From: Roseateles sp.
GTDB taxonomy: Bacteria > Pseudomonadota > Gammaproteobacteria > Burkholderiales > Burkholderiaceae
Reading direction: 5' to 3'
DNA: 20,106 nucleotides
Assembly (NCBI GenBank): GCA_019232985.1
Contig: JAFAMW010000070.1
Location: 1 to 20,106, forward strand
Shown: positions 6,232 to 13,196 of the stretch, piece by piece
Layout: every line of letters begins with the position of its first letter
Position numbering within the stretch: position 1 is the first letter of the stretch
Notes under the pieces: generated by a model
Database searches by the model: none
The model's input: the letters and a program-made list of their open reading frames with translations, nothing else
Told to the model about the DNA's origin: nothing
Position numbers and translations under genes: made by a program

Positions 6232-9200
6232 GTGAGCATTTCCAGCAACTTCATCAAGCGCCCGATCGGCACGACGCTGCTCGCCGCGGCGCTGCTGTTG
6301 ATCGGCCTCGCGGCCTGGCCGCTGCTGCCGGTCGCGCCGCTGCCGCAGGTCGACTTCCCGACCGTCCAGGTCACCGGCCGCCTGCCCGGCGGCGCGCCCG
6401 AGACCATGGCCGCGACCGTGGCCCAGCCGCTCGAGCGCCAGTTCTCGCTGATCCCGGGCCTCGCCCAGATGACCTCGACGAGCTCACTGGGCCAGACGCA
6501 GATCACGCTGCAGTTCGACCTCGACCGCAATATCGACGGCGCCGCGCTCGACGTCCAGACCGCGATCAACGCGGCCACCGGCCAGCTGCCGAAGAGCCTG
6601 CCGAGCCCGCCGAGCTTCCGCAAGATCAACCCGGCCGACTCGCCGATCGTCATCTACGCGGTCCAGTCCGACGTGCTGCCGCTGACCCAGGTCGACGACT
6701 ACGCCGAGAACATCCTCGCCCAGCAGCTTTCGCGCATCAAGGGCGTTGGCCTCGTCAACGTGTTCGGCCAGCAGAAGCCCGCCGTGCGCGTGCAGGTCGA
6801 CCCGGCCAGGATCCGCGCGCTCGGCCTGTCGCTCGAAGACGTGCGCGGCGTGATCGCGAACACGACGGTCAGCAGCGCGACCGGCACGATCGACGGCGCG
6901 ACCCAGTCGTTCAACGTCCAGACCAACGACCAGCTGCTCCAGGCCGGCCCGTGGAACGACGCCGTGATCGCCTGGCGCAACGGCGCACCGATCCGCATCC
7001 GCGACATCGGCGTCGCGATCGACGGCCCCGAGAACACCAAGTACGCGGCCTGGGGCTTCCAGGGCGCGGGCGCGCCGGCCGGCTCGAACATCTCGGGCGG
7101 CCGCTCGATCATGCTCGCGATCACCAAGGAGCCCGGCGCGAACGTGATCGACACGGTCGACCGCGTCGAGGCCGCGCTGCCGCGCATCCGCGCGGCGGTG
7201 CCGCCGGCCGTCACGATCAACAAGCTGATCGACCGCACCCAGACGATCCGCGCGTCGGTCAAGGACGTCGAGTTCACGCTCGTGCTGTCGGTGCTGCTCG
7301 TCGTCGCCGTGATCTTCCTGTTCCTGCGCGACGTGATGGCGACGGTGATCCCGAGCGTGACCGTGCCGCTCGCGATCCTGGCGACGGCCGCCGTGATGTA
7401 CCTGCTCGGCTACAGCCTCGACAACCTGTCGCTGATGGCCCTGACCATCGCGGTCGGCTTCGTCGTCGACGACGCGATCGTGATGCTCGAGAACATCTAC
7501 CGCCACGTCGAGGCGGGTGTGCCGCGCTTCGAGGCCGCGCTCAAGGGCGCCGGCGAGGTCGGCTTCACGATCGTCTCGATCTCGGTCTCGCTCGTCGCGG
7601 TGTTCATCCCGCTGCTGCTGATGGGCGGCATCGTCGGCCGGCTGTTCCGCGAGTTCGCCGTCACCGTGACGCTGACGATCGCGGTCTCGGTCGTCGTCTC
7701 GCTGACGCTCACGCCGATGCTGTGCTCGAAGTTCCTGCGCAACGCGCACGACGTCAAGCATGGCAAGGTCCTCGAGTGGTTCGAGCGCGGCTTCGGAGCA
7801 ATGCAGTCGGGCTACAGGCGCGGCCTGACCCATGTGCTCAAGCACCCGTTCATCACCCTGATGAGCTTCTTCGCGACGCTCGCGCTGACGATCGGGCTGT
7901 TCGTCGTCATCCCCAAGGGCTTCTTCCCGCAGCAGGACACCGGCTTCGTGTTCGGCCAGGCCGTCGCCGGCCAGGACATCTCGAGCGGCGCGATGTTCGA
8001 GCATATGGAGCAGCTCGCCGACATCGTGCGCCAGGACCCCGACGTGTCGGCGTTCGGCGTGTCGATCGGCTCGTCGACCTTCAACCAGGGCAATATGTTC
8101 ATCGCCCTGCGCCCGCTCGACGAGGGCCGCAAGGTCACGGCCGACGAGGTCATCGCGCGGCTGCGTCCCAGGCTCGCGAGGGTCGCCGGCGTGACCCTGT
8201 ACCTGCAGGCCGGCCAGGACATCACGGTCGGCGGCCGGCCCTCGCGCACCCAGTACCAGTACACGCTGACCGACGTCGACCTCGACGAGCTCAACGACTG
8301 GGCGCCGCGCCTGACCGACCGGCTGTCGAAGCTGCCGGGCCTGACCGACGTGACTTCCGACCAGCTGAACTCGGCGCCGGTCGCGCGCATCGTGATCGAC
8401 CGCGAGCGCGCCGCGACCTACGGCCTGACGGTCGCGCAGATCGACGCGACGATCTACGACGCGATCGGCCAGCGCCAGGTCGCCCAGTACTTCACCCAGC
8501 TCAACAGCTACAACGTCGTGCTCGAGGTCCCGCCCGAGCTGCAGCGCGACACCCAGCTGTTCGACAAGCTCTACCTGAGCTCGCCGACGACCGGCCAGCA
8601 GGTGCCGCTGTCGAGCTTCGCGAAGTGGGATACCTCGCACACGGCCTACCTGGCGGTGAACCACCAGGGCCAGTTCCCGGCCGTGACGATCTCGTTCAAC
8701 CTCGCGCCCGGCCATGCGCTCGGCGACGCGGTCAAGGCGATCGAGAAGGCGCAGCTCCAGATGGGCGTGTCGGCGACGCTGTCGGGCAGCTTCCAGGGCA
8801 CGGCCCAGGCCTTCGGCGACTCGCTGCGCAGCCAGCCCTACCTGATCGCCGCGGCGCTGATCGCCGTGTACATCGTGCTGGGCCTGCTCTACGAGAGCTA
8901 CATCCACCCGCTGACGATTCTCTCGACCCTGCCCTCGGCCGGCGTCGGCGCGCTGCTGATCCTGATGGCCGGCGGCTTCGACTTCAGCGTGATCGCGCTG
9001 ATCGGCATCATCCTGCTGATCGGCATCGTCAAGAAGAACGGCATCATGATGGTCGACTTCGCGCTGCACGCCGAGCGCGACCGCGGCCTGGCGCCGCAGG
9101 ACGCGATCTTCGAGGCCTGCCTGCTGCGCTTCCGCCCGATCATGATGACGACGATGTGCGCGCTGCTCTCGGGCCTGCCGCTGATGCTCGGCCACGGCGC

Positions 9201-9384
9201 GGGCTCCGAGCTGCGCCGGCCGCTCGGCTTCGCGATGGTCGGCGGCCTGATCCTCTCCCAGATCCTGACGCTGTTCACGACCCCGGTGATCTACCTCTAT
9301 CTGGACCGCGCGCACCACTGGTACGTCAGGAGCCGGGCGGCGCGCGCGGCCCGCAAGGCAGCGAAGGTGGCCCCCCAATCATGA
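6232..9384 (+). CDS. RND multidrug efflux permease, MdtC/MdtB-like
   Basis: The 1050-residue inner-membrane proton antiporter is full length. The N-terminal helix and pore domain (PVAPLPQVDFPTVQVTGRLPGGAPETMA, LERQFSLIPGLAQMTSTSSLGQT) follow the MdtC/MuxC pattern closely. The TM4 motif FVVDDAIVMLENIYRH carries the proton-relay Asp pair at 413-414, and TM10 carries Lys 934-935 (IGIVKKNGIMMVDFA). SLTLTPMLCSKFL and the two large periplasmic loops are in place. The MdtB/C branch normally works as two different permeases encoded side by side; here there is one, so it presumably forms a homotrimer. The start is GTG at 6232, with GGAG about 12 nt upstream. The end overlaps the response-regulator gene by ATGA. 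The HAE (drug) rather than HME (metal) branch is inferred from overall sequence. Confidence 0.93.
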   Translation: MSISSNFIKRPIGTTLLAAALLLIGLAAWPLLPVAPLPQVDFPTVQVTGRLPGGAPETMAATVAQPLERQFSLIPGLAQMTSTSSLGQTQITLQFDLDRNIDGAALDVQTAINAATGQLPKSLPSPPSFRKINPADSPIVIYAVQSDVLPLTQVDDYAENILAQQLSRIKGVGLVNVFGQQKPAVRVQVDPARIRALGLSLEDVRGVIANTTVSSATGTIDGATQSFNVQTNDQLLQAGPWNDAVIAWRNGAPIRIRDIGVAIDGPENTKYAAWGFQGAGAPAGSNISGGRSIMLAITKEPGANVIDTVDRVEAALPRIRAAVPPAVTINKLIDRTQTIRASVKDVEFTLVLSVLLVVAVIFLFLRDVMATVIPSVTVPLAILATAAVMYLLGYSLDNLSLMALTIAVGFVVDDAIVMLENIYRHVEAGVPRFEAALKGAGEVGFTIVSISVSLVAVFIPLLLMGGIVGRLFREFAVTVTLTIAVSVVVSLTLTPMLCSKFLRNAHDVKHGKVLEWFERGFGAMQSGYRRGLTHVLKHPFITLMSFFATLALTIGLFVVIPKGFFPQQDTGFVFGQAVAGQDISSGAMFEHMEQLADIVRQDPDVSAFGVSIGSSTFNQGNMFIALRPLDEGRKVTADEVIARLRPRLARVAGVTLYLQAGQDITVGGRPSRTQYQYTLTDVDLDELNDWAPRLTDRLSKLPGLTDVTSDQLNSAPVARIVIDRERAATYGLTVAQIDATIYDAIGQRQVAQYFTQLNSYNVVLEVPPELQRDTQLFDKLYLSSPTTGQQVPLSSFAKWDTSHTAYLAVNHQGQFPAVTISFNLAPGHALGDAVKAIEKAQLQMGVSATLSGSFQGTAQAFGDSLRSQPYLIAAALIAVYIVLGLLYESYIHPLTILSTLPSAGVGALLILMAGGFDFSVIALIGIILLIGIVKKNGIMMVDFALHAERDRGLAPQDAIFEACLLRFRPIMMTTMCALLSGLPLMLGHGAGSELRRPLGFAMVGGLILSQILTLFTTPVIYLYLDRAHHWYVRSRAARAARKAAKVAPQS

Positions 9385-10049
9385 AAGTACTGATCGTCGA
9401 GGATGAACGCAAGGCGGCGGACTACCTCCGCCAGGGCCTGAGCGAGCAGGGCTGCAGCGTCGACATCGCCCACGACGGCGTCGACGGCCAGCACCTCGCG
9501 GTCCACCAGGACTACGACGTGATCGTGCTCGACGCGATGCTGCCGGGGCTCGACGGCTTCGAGCTGCTGCGCTCGCTGCGCGCGGTCAAGAACACGCCGG
9601 TCATCATGGTCACGGCGCGCGACGCGGTCGAGGACCGCGTGCGCGGCCTGCAGAACGGCGCCGACGACTACCTCGTCAAGCCCTTCTCCTTCGTCGAGCT
9701 CTACGCACGGCTCCAGGCGCTCACGCGCCGCAGCCGCGTGCTCGACGCGACGCTGCTGCGCGTCGGCACGCTGCAGATCGACCTGATCGCGCGGCGCGTC
9801 ACGCGCGAGGGCCAGCGCATCGACCTGACGGCCAAGGAGTTCGGCCTGCTCACGCTGCTCGCGCGGCGCCAGGGCGAGATCCTGTCGAAGACGACGATCG
9901 CCGAGCTCGTCTGGGACATGCATTTCGACGGCAGCACCAACGTGATCGAGGTCGCGATCAAGCGCCTGCGCAACAAGATCGACGCGCCGTTCGACCGGCC
10001 GCTGCTGCACACGGTGCGCGGCATGGGCTACCTGCTCGAGGAACGGTGA
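9381..10049 (+). CDS. OmpR-family response regulator, heavy-metal (CusR/CopR) type
   Basis: The 222-residue regulator has a receiver domain (residues 1-120) with acidic pocket E7-D8, phospho-acceptor D51 (VIVLDAMLPGLDGFELL), T78 (IMVTARD) and K100 (YLVKPFSF). The DNA-binding winged helix starts at about residue 127 (LRVGTLQIDLIARRVTREGQRIDLTAKEFGLLTLL). The ending ILSKTTIAELVWDMHFDGSTNVIEVAIKRLRNKID...HTVRGMGYLLE is the pattern of CusR, CopR, PcoR and SilR regulators. It is joined by ATGA overlaps to the permease before it and the kinase after it, so it is co-expressed with the pump. It should bind the TGAC/TTGTCA site at 3523-3549. The signal may be a metal ion, but the pump is drug-like. 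Confidence 0.93.
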   Translation: MKVLIVEDERKAADYLRQGLSEQGCSVDIAHDGVDGQHLAVHQDYDVIVLDAMLPGLDGFELLRSLRAVKNTPVIMVTARDAVEDRVRGLQNGADDYLVKPFSFVELYARLQALTRRSRVLDATLLRVGTLQIDLIARRVTREGQRIDLTAKEFGLLTLLARRQGEILSKTTIAELVWDMHFDGSTNVIEVAIKRLRNKIDAPFDRPLLHTVRGMGYLLEER

Positions 10050-11413
10050 AGCGCCCGGCCTCGATCGCCTGGCGTCTCGCGCTCGCGTTCAGCGTCGCGG
10101 CGCTGCTCGGCTTCGCCCTGAGCGCGGCGATGCTGCGTACGGCCTCGCAGAACGCGATCGAGCGCCTCCAGGCGCTGCAGGCGCACGACCGCATCGAGGA
10201 CCTGCGCTACCTGCTCGAACGCGGCCGCGCGACCGACCTCGCGCAGCGCGCGCGCGACAAGATCGAGACCCTGAGCCGCGACGGCCGCACGCGCTACTGG
10301 CTGTGGTGCGACACCGACCCGGCCTGGCGCTACGGCCCCGACGCCGAGGCGCTCGCGCAGCGCATCAAGGGCAGCGGCGACACGCCCGACATCGAGGAGA
10401 TCGACGGCCTGAGCATGGCGCTGCGCGCGGTCGCGCTGCCGGCCACGCCGGTGCGCCCGCCCGTCACGCTGATCGTCGGCGTGAACCGCGAGCCCTACCG
10501 CGCGTCGCTCGCGCGTTTCCAGGCGCGCCTGCTGCTGCTCAGCGTCGGCGGCGCGCTGCTCGTCGCGGTGCTCGGCTTCTGGGGCGTGCGCTGGAGCCTG
10601 CGGCCGATCGCGCGCATGGCCGCCGAGGCCCAGCGCGTCGGCCCCGACAACCGCGGCCAGCGCCTGCAGCTGCCCGCGCTGCCGGTCGAGCTCGCCGACC
10701 TCGGCCGCTCGTTCAACGCCGCCATCGACCGCCTCGACGCGGCCTATGCGCAGCTCGAGACCTTCAACGCCGACGTCGCCCACGAGCTGCGCACGCCGCT
10801 CGCGACCCTGATCGGCCAGACCCAGGTCGCGCTCTCGCGGCCGCGCCCGGCCGCCGAGATGGAGGAGCTGCTGCACTCCAACCTCGAGGAGCTCGAGCGC
10901 CTGCGCACGATCGTCGCCGACATGCTGTTCCTCGCGCGCGCCGAGCAGGGCGCGCGCGCCGAGCGCCGCGCCGACGCCTCGCTCGCGGCCGAGCTGCTCA
11001 AGACCGTCGAGTTCTTCGACGCGCTGCTCGAGGACGCGGGCGTGAGCGTCTACGTCGAGGGCGACGCGCGCGCGCGTGTGGAGGTCTCGCTGATCCACCG
11101 CGCGCTGTCCAACCTGCTGCACAACGCGATCCAGCATGCGCCGGCCGGCAGCCGCATCGAGGCGCGCGTCGAGCGCGGCGAGGGCTTCGTGCGCATCGCG
11201 CTGAGCAACCCGAGCGAGACGATCCCGCCCGAGCAGCTCGCGCGCCTGTTCGACCGCTTCTACCGCGTCGACGCGTCGCGGCCGAACAGCGACGCGAACC
11301 ACGGCCTGGGCCTCGCGATCGTCAAGGCGGTCGCGGCGATGCACGGCGGACGGGCCTTCGCGCGCAGCGAGCGGGGCCTGACCACCGTGGGGTTTTGCGT
11401 CTCCCTAGAATAG
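10046..11413 (+). CDS. Sensor histidine kinase, heavy-metal (CusS/CopS) type
   Basis: The 455-residue membrane kinase has TM1 at about residues 10-30, a periplasmic sensor of about 120 residues, TM2 at about 157-180 (LLLLSVGGALLVAVLGFWGV), then HAMP (SLRPIARMAAEAQRVG). The H-box is FNADVAHELRTPLATLIGQTQVALS with phosphorylated His at 246, the pattern of CusS/CopS kinases. The ATP-binding domain follows: LSNLLHNAIQHAP (N box), LFDRFYRVD (F box), NHGLGLAIVKAVAAMHGG (G2 box). The GTG start overlaps the regulator's stop (GTGA), with GAGGA at 10038-10042. The sensor contains a WLWCDTD segment but no Met- or His-rich cluster typical of copper sensing, so the ligand is open. The stop codon lies at the edge of the tldD promoter box. 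Confidence 0.92.
   Translation: MKRPASIAWRLALAFSVAALLGFALSAAMLRTASQNAIERLQALQAHDRIEDLRYLLERGRATDLAQRARDKIETLSRDGRTRYWLWCDTDPAWRYGPDAEALAQRIKGSGDTPDIEEIDGLSMALRAVALPATPVRPPVTLIVGVNREPYRASLARFQARLLLLSVGGALLVAVLGFWGVRWSLRPIARMAAEAQRVGPDNRGQRLQLPALPVELADLGRSFNAAIDRLDAAYAQLETFNADVAHELRTPLATLIGQTQVALSRPRPAAEMEELLHSNLEELERLRTIVADMLFLARAEQGARAERRADASLAAELLKTVEFFDALLEDAGVSVYVEGDARARVEVSLIHRALSNLLHNAIQHAPAGSRIEARVERGEGFVRIALSNPSETIPPEQLARLFDRFYRVDASRPNSDANHGLGLAIVKAVAAMHGGRAFARSERGLTTVGFCVSLE
11406..11411 (+). promoter_or_regulatory. -10-like box of tldD, inside the kinase gene end
   Basis: TAGAAT lies 6 nt before the tldD ATG (11418) and overlaps the last codons and stop of the kinase gene. There is no Shine-Dalgarno in front of tldD. 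It suggests a separate, leaderless tldD transcript in addition to any read-through from the efflux operon. Confidence 0.45.
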
Positions 11414-11417
11414 CCGG

Positions 11418-12881
11418 ATGATCTCCATCGAACCGACCCTGGCGCGGCTCGCGACCGCGAAGGCGCAGCTGCTCGACCCCTGCGGCCTCGACGAGGCGAA
11501 GCTCGCGCAGGCGCTGCGCGTGATCACCGAGCACCGCGTCGACGACGCCGACCTGTACTTCCAGCACACGCGCGCCGAGGGCTGGAGCCTCGAGGAGGGC
11601 ATCGTCAAGAGCGGCAGCTTCTCGATCGACCAGGGCGTCGGCGTGCGTGCGGTCGCCGGCGAGAAGACCGCCTTCGCCTACTCCGACGACATCACCGAGG
11701 CCGCGCTGCTCGACGCCGCGCGCACCGTGCGCGCGATCGCCGCGAGCGGCCAGAGCCGCCGCGTCAAGGTGCCGGCCGCGCCGCGCTTCGCGGGCAGCCG
11801 CGCGCTGTACGGCGTCGCCGACCCGATCGCGAGCCTCGACAGCACGGCCAAGGTCGCGCTGCTCGAGCGCGTCGAGAAGCTCGCGCGCGCGAAGGACCCG
11901 CGCGTCGTCCAGGTCATGGCCGGGCTCGCGGCCGAGCACGAGATCGTGCTCGTCGCGCGCGCCGACGGCCTGCTCGCGGCCGACGTGCGGCCGCTCGTGC
12001 GCCTGTCGGTGACCGTGATCGCCGAGAGCAACGGCCGGCGCGAGGTCGGCAGCGGCGGCGGCGGCGGGCGCTTCGGCCTCGCCTATTTCGACGACGCGAA
12101 GATCCGCAGCTACGTCGACCAGGCCGTCAATGCGGCGCTGACCAACCTCGAGTCGCGCCCGGCCCCGGCCGGCGAGATGACGGTCGTGCTCGGCCCGGGT
12201 TGGCCTGGCGTGCTGCTGCACGAGGCGATCGGCCACGGCCTCGAGGGCGACTTCAACCGCAAGGGCTCGAGCGCGTTCTCGGGCCGCGTCGGCGAGCGCG
12301 TCGCGGCCAGGGGCGTGACCGTGCTCGACGACGGCACGCTGCCCGACCGGCGCGGCTCGCTCAACGTCGACGACGAGGGCGCGCCGAGCCAGCGCAACGT
12401 GCTGATCGAGGACGGCATCCTCAAGGGCTATATCCAGGACGCGCTGAACGCACGCCTGATGGGTGTCGCGCCGACCGGCAACGGCCGCCGCGAGAGCTAC
12501 GCCCACGTGCCGATGCCGCGCATGACCAACACCTACATGCTCGGCGGCGACAAGGATCCCGCCGAGATCGTCGCGAGCATCAAGCGCGGCCTGTTCGCGA
12601 CCAACTTCGGTGGCGGCCAGGTCGACATCACGAGCGGCAAGTTCGTGTTCTCGGCGAGCGAGGCCTTCTGGGTCGAGGACGGCCGCATCCAGTACCCGGT
12701 CAAGGGGGCGACGCTGATCGGCAACGGCCCCGACGCGCTCACGCGCGTGTCCATGATCGGCAATGACATGGCGCTGGACACCGGCGTCGGCGTATGCGGC
12801 AAGGAAGGCCAGAGCGTGCCGGTCGGCGTCGGCCAGCCGACGCTGCGCATCGACGGACTCGTGGTCGGCGGCACGGCATGA
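11418..12881 (+). CDS. tldD: TldD metalloprotease subunit
   Basis: The 487-residue protein is close to E. coli TldD (about 480). TldD and its partner TldE (PmbA) form a zinc protease that degrades unfolded peptides, matures microcin B17 and removes CcdA antitoxin. The catalytic signature HEAIGH (HExxxH, His 268 and 273) lies in GVLLHEAIGHGLEGDFNRKGSSAFSGRVGERVA. Other family blocks are DLYFQHTRAEGWSLEEGIVKSGSFSIDQGVGVRAV near the N-terminus, and KGYIQDALNARLMGVAPTGNGRRESYAHVPMPRMTNTYML and QPTLRIDGLVVGGTA at the end. It starts 4 nt after the sensor kinase stop but has its own -10-like box. tldE is not in the window. The tldD-aroG pairing is common in Burkholderiales. Confidence 0.96.
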   Translation: MISIEPTLARLATAKAQLLDPCGLDEAKLAQALRVITEHRVDDADLYFQHTRAEGWSLEEGIVKSGSFSIDQGVGVRAVAGEKTAFAYSDDITEAALLDAARTVRAIAASGQSRRVKVPAAPRFAGSRALYGVADPIASLDSTAKVALLERVEKLARAKDPRVVQVMAGLAAEHEIVLVARADGLLAADVRPLVRLSVTVIAESNGRREVGSGGGGGRFGLAYFDDAKIRSYVDQAVNAALTNLESRPAPAGEMTVVLGPGWPGVLLHEAIGHGLEGDFNRKGSSAFSGRVGERVAARGVTVLDDGTLPDRRGSLNVDDEGAPSQRNVLIEDGILKGYIQDALNARLMGVAPTGNGRRESYAHVPMPRMTNTYMLGGDKDPAEIVASIKRGLFATNFGGGQVDITSGKFVFSASEAFWVEDGRIQYPVKGATLIGNGPDALTRVSMIGNDMALDTGVGVCGKEGQSVPVGVGQPTLRIDGLVVGGTA

Positions 12882-13002
12882 AGTGAGGCCCCTCGCCTGG
12901 TCCTGCCGCGCTGGACGCGGGCCGGCGCCGGCCCGGGCGGCACAGCTTCCTCGGCCGGCGAGGGCGGACTTGCCGGGGCGCGAACCCACGGGCGCGCATC
13001 CA
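12882..13002 (+). other. tldD-aroG spacer, upstream part with GC palindrome
   Basis: This stretch of about 120 nt shows no coding pattern. It contains a perfect 16-bp palindrome (GGGCCGGC/GCCGGCCC, 12919-12934) not followed by a T run, so it is not a classic intrinsic terminator. It could still weakly terminate or stabilise the tldD transcript 3' end. Confidence 0.4.
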
Positions 13003-13011
13003 TGCTAGATT
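13003..13011 (+). promoter_or_regulatory. Extended -10 promoter of the aroG leader
   Basis: TGCTAGATT is an extended -10 element (TG-n-TAGATT). No good -35 is found at the right distance, which extended -10 promoters tolerate. The hexamer ends 7 nt before the leader-peptide ATG at 13019, so the transcript should begin at or next to that AUG. Confidence 0.5.
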
Positions 13012-13018
13012 TGCGGCG

Positions 13019-13087
13019 ATGTCCCGCGCTGCGTTCTTCTTCTGCTTTTGGCACTTTCCCCGCTCCGGCGGTGGGAAAGAAGCCTGA
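13019..13087 (+). CDS. Phe-rich leader peptide of the aroG attenuator
   Basis: This 22-codon ORF (ATG 13019, TGA 13085-13087) has residues 6-13 reading FFFCFWHF: five Phe and one Trp among eight residues. The Phe codons are TTC TTC TTC at 13034-13042 and TTT at 13046 and 13055. The peptide ends PRSGGGKEA. Such runs are characteristic of attenuator leader peptides such as E. coli PheL/PheM. The ORF overlaps the first RNA hairpin (13054-13079) and lies upstream of a terminator in front of DAHP synthase, as the mechanism requires. No Shine-Dalgarno is seen; the transcript is probably leaderless. The peptide is likely only a sensor of charged tRNA-Phe. A trans role is possible but unsupported here. 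Confidence 0.85.
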   Translation: MSRAAFFFCFWHFPRSGGGKEA

Positions 13088-13130
13088 ACGCGCGCAGCCG
13101 CCAGACTTCCCTCCCCACGAAACCGCCGGA
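13054..13130 (+). promoter_or_regulatory. Attenuator segments 1:2 hairpin and 2:3 antiterminator
   Basis: Segment 1 CTTTCCC (13054-13060) pairs with GGGAAAG (13073-13079), and CGC/GCG pairs inside the loop; this is the protector hairpin. Segment 2 TCCGGCGGT (13064-13072) is exactly complementary over 9 bp to segment 3 ACCGCCGGA (13122-13130). Segment 3 is also the left arm of the terminator, so the two structures exclude each other. A ribosome stalled at Phe codons 13034-13048 would cover segment 1 and leave segment 2 free to pair with segment 3, allowing aroG transcription. With ample Phe-tRNA, or without translation, hairpin 1:2 forms and the terminator closes. Confidence 0.8.
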
Positions 13131-13158
13131 CCCGCAAAGTCCGGCGGTTTTGTTTTTG
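13120..13158 (+). terminator. Intrinsic terminator (attenuator segments 3:4) before aroG
   Basis: AAACCGCCGGAC (13120-13131) and GTCCGGCGGTTT (13139-13150) form a perfect 12-bp stem with a 7-nt loop (CCGCAAA). TGTTTTTG follows directly. It is the strongest intrinsic terminator in the window, and it lies 39 nt upstream of aroG rather than after a gene, which marks it as a regulatory attenuator. Confidence 0.92.
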
Positions 13159-13196
13159 TGCCCCGAGTTTTGTTTGATCCTCAACCGAGCCCTCCG

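Noticed and set aside
6484..9378. Very long minus-strand open frame opposite the RND permease gene, and similar long frames elsewhere (e.g. 812-3277 minus, 5895-9380 plus, 11322-12989 minus)
   Set aside because: These are shadows produced by strong GC bias at third codon positions. The translations are Arg/Ala/Asp/His-rich with no family motifs, while the other frame encodes a clear protein.
12919..12934. 16-bp GC palindrome after tldD as an intrinsic terminator
   Set aside because: No T run follows and the arms would need a tight loop. It is kept only as a structural note.
13002..13196. In-frame N-terminal extension of aroG from the ATG at 13002
   Set aside because: It would run through the -10 box, the leader region and a perfect intrinsic terminator, and its residues do not resemble DAHP synthase. 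The family N-terminus begins at 13197.
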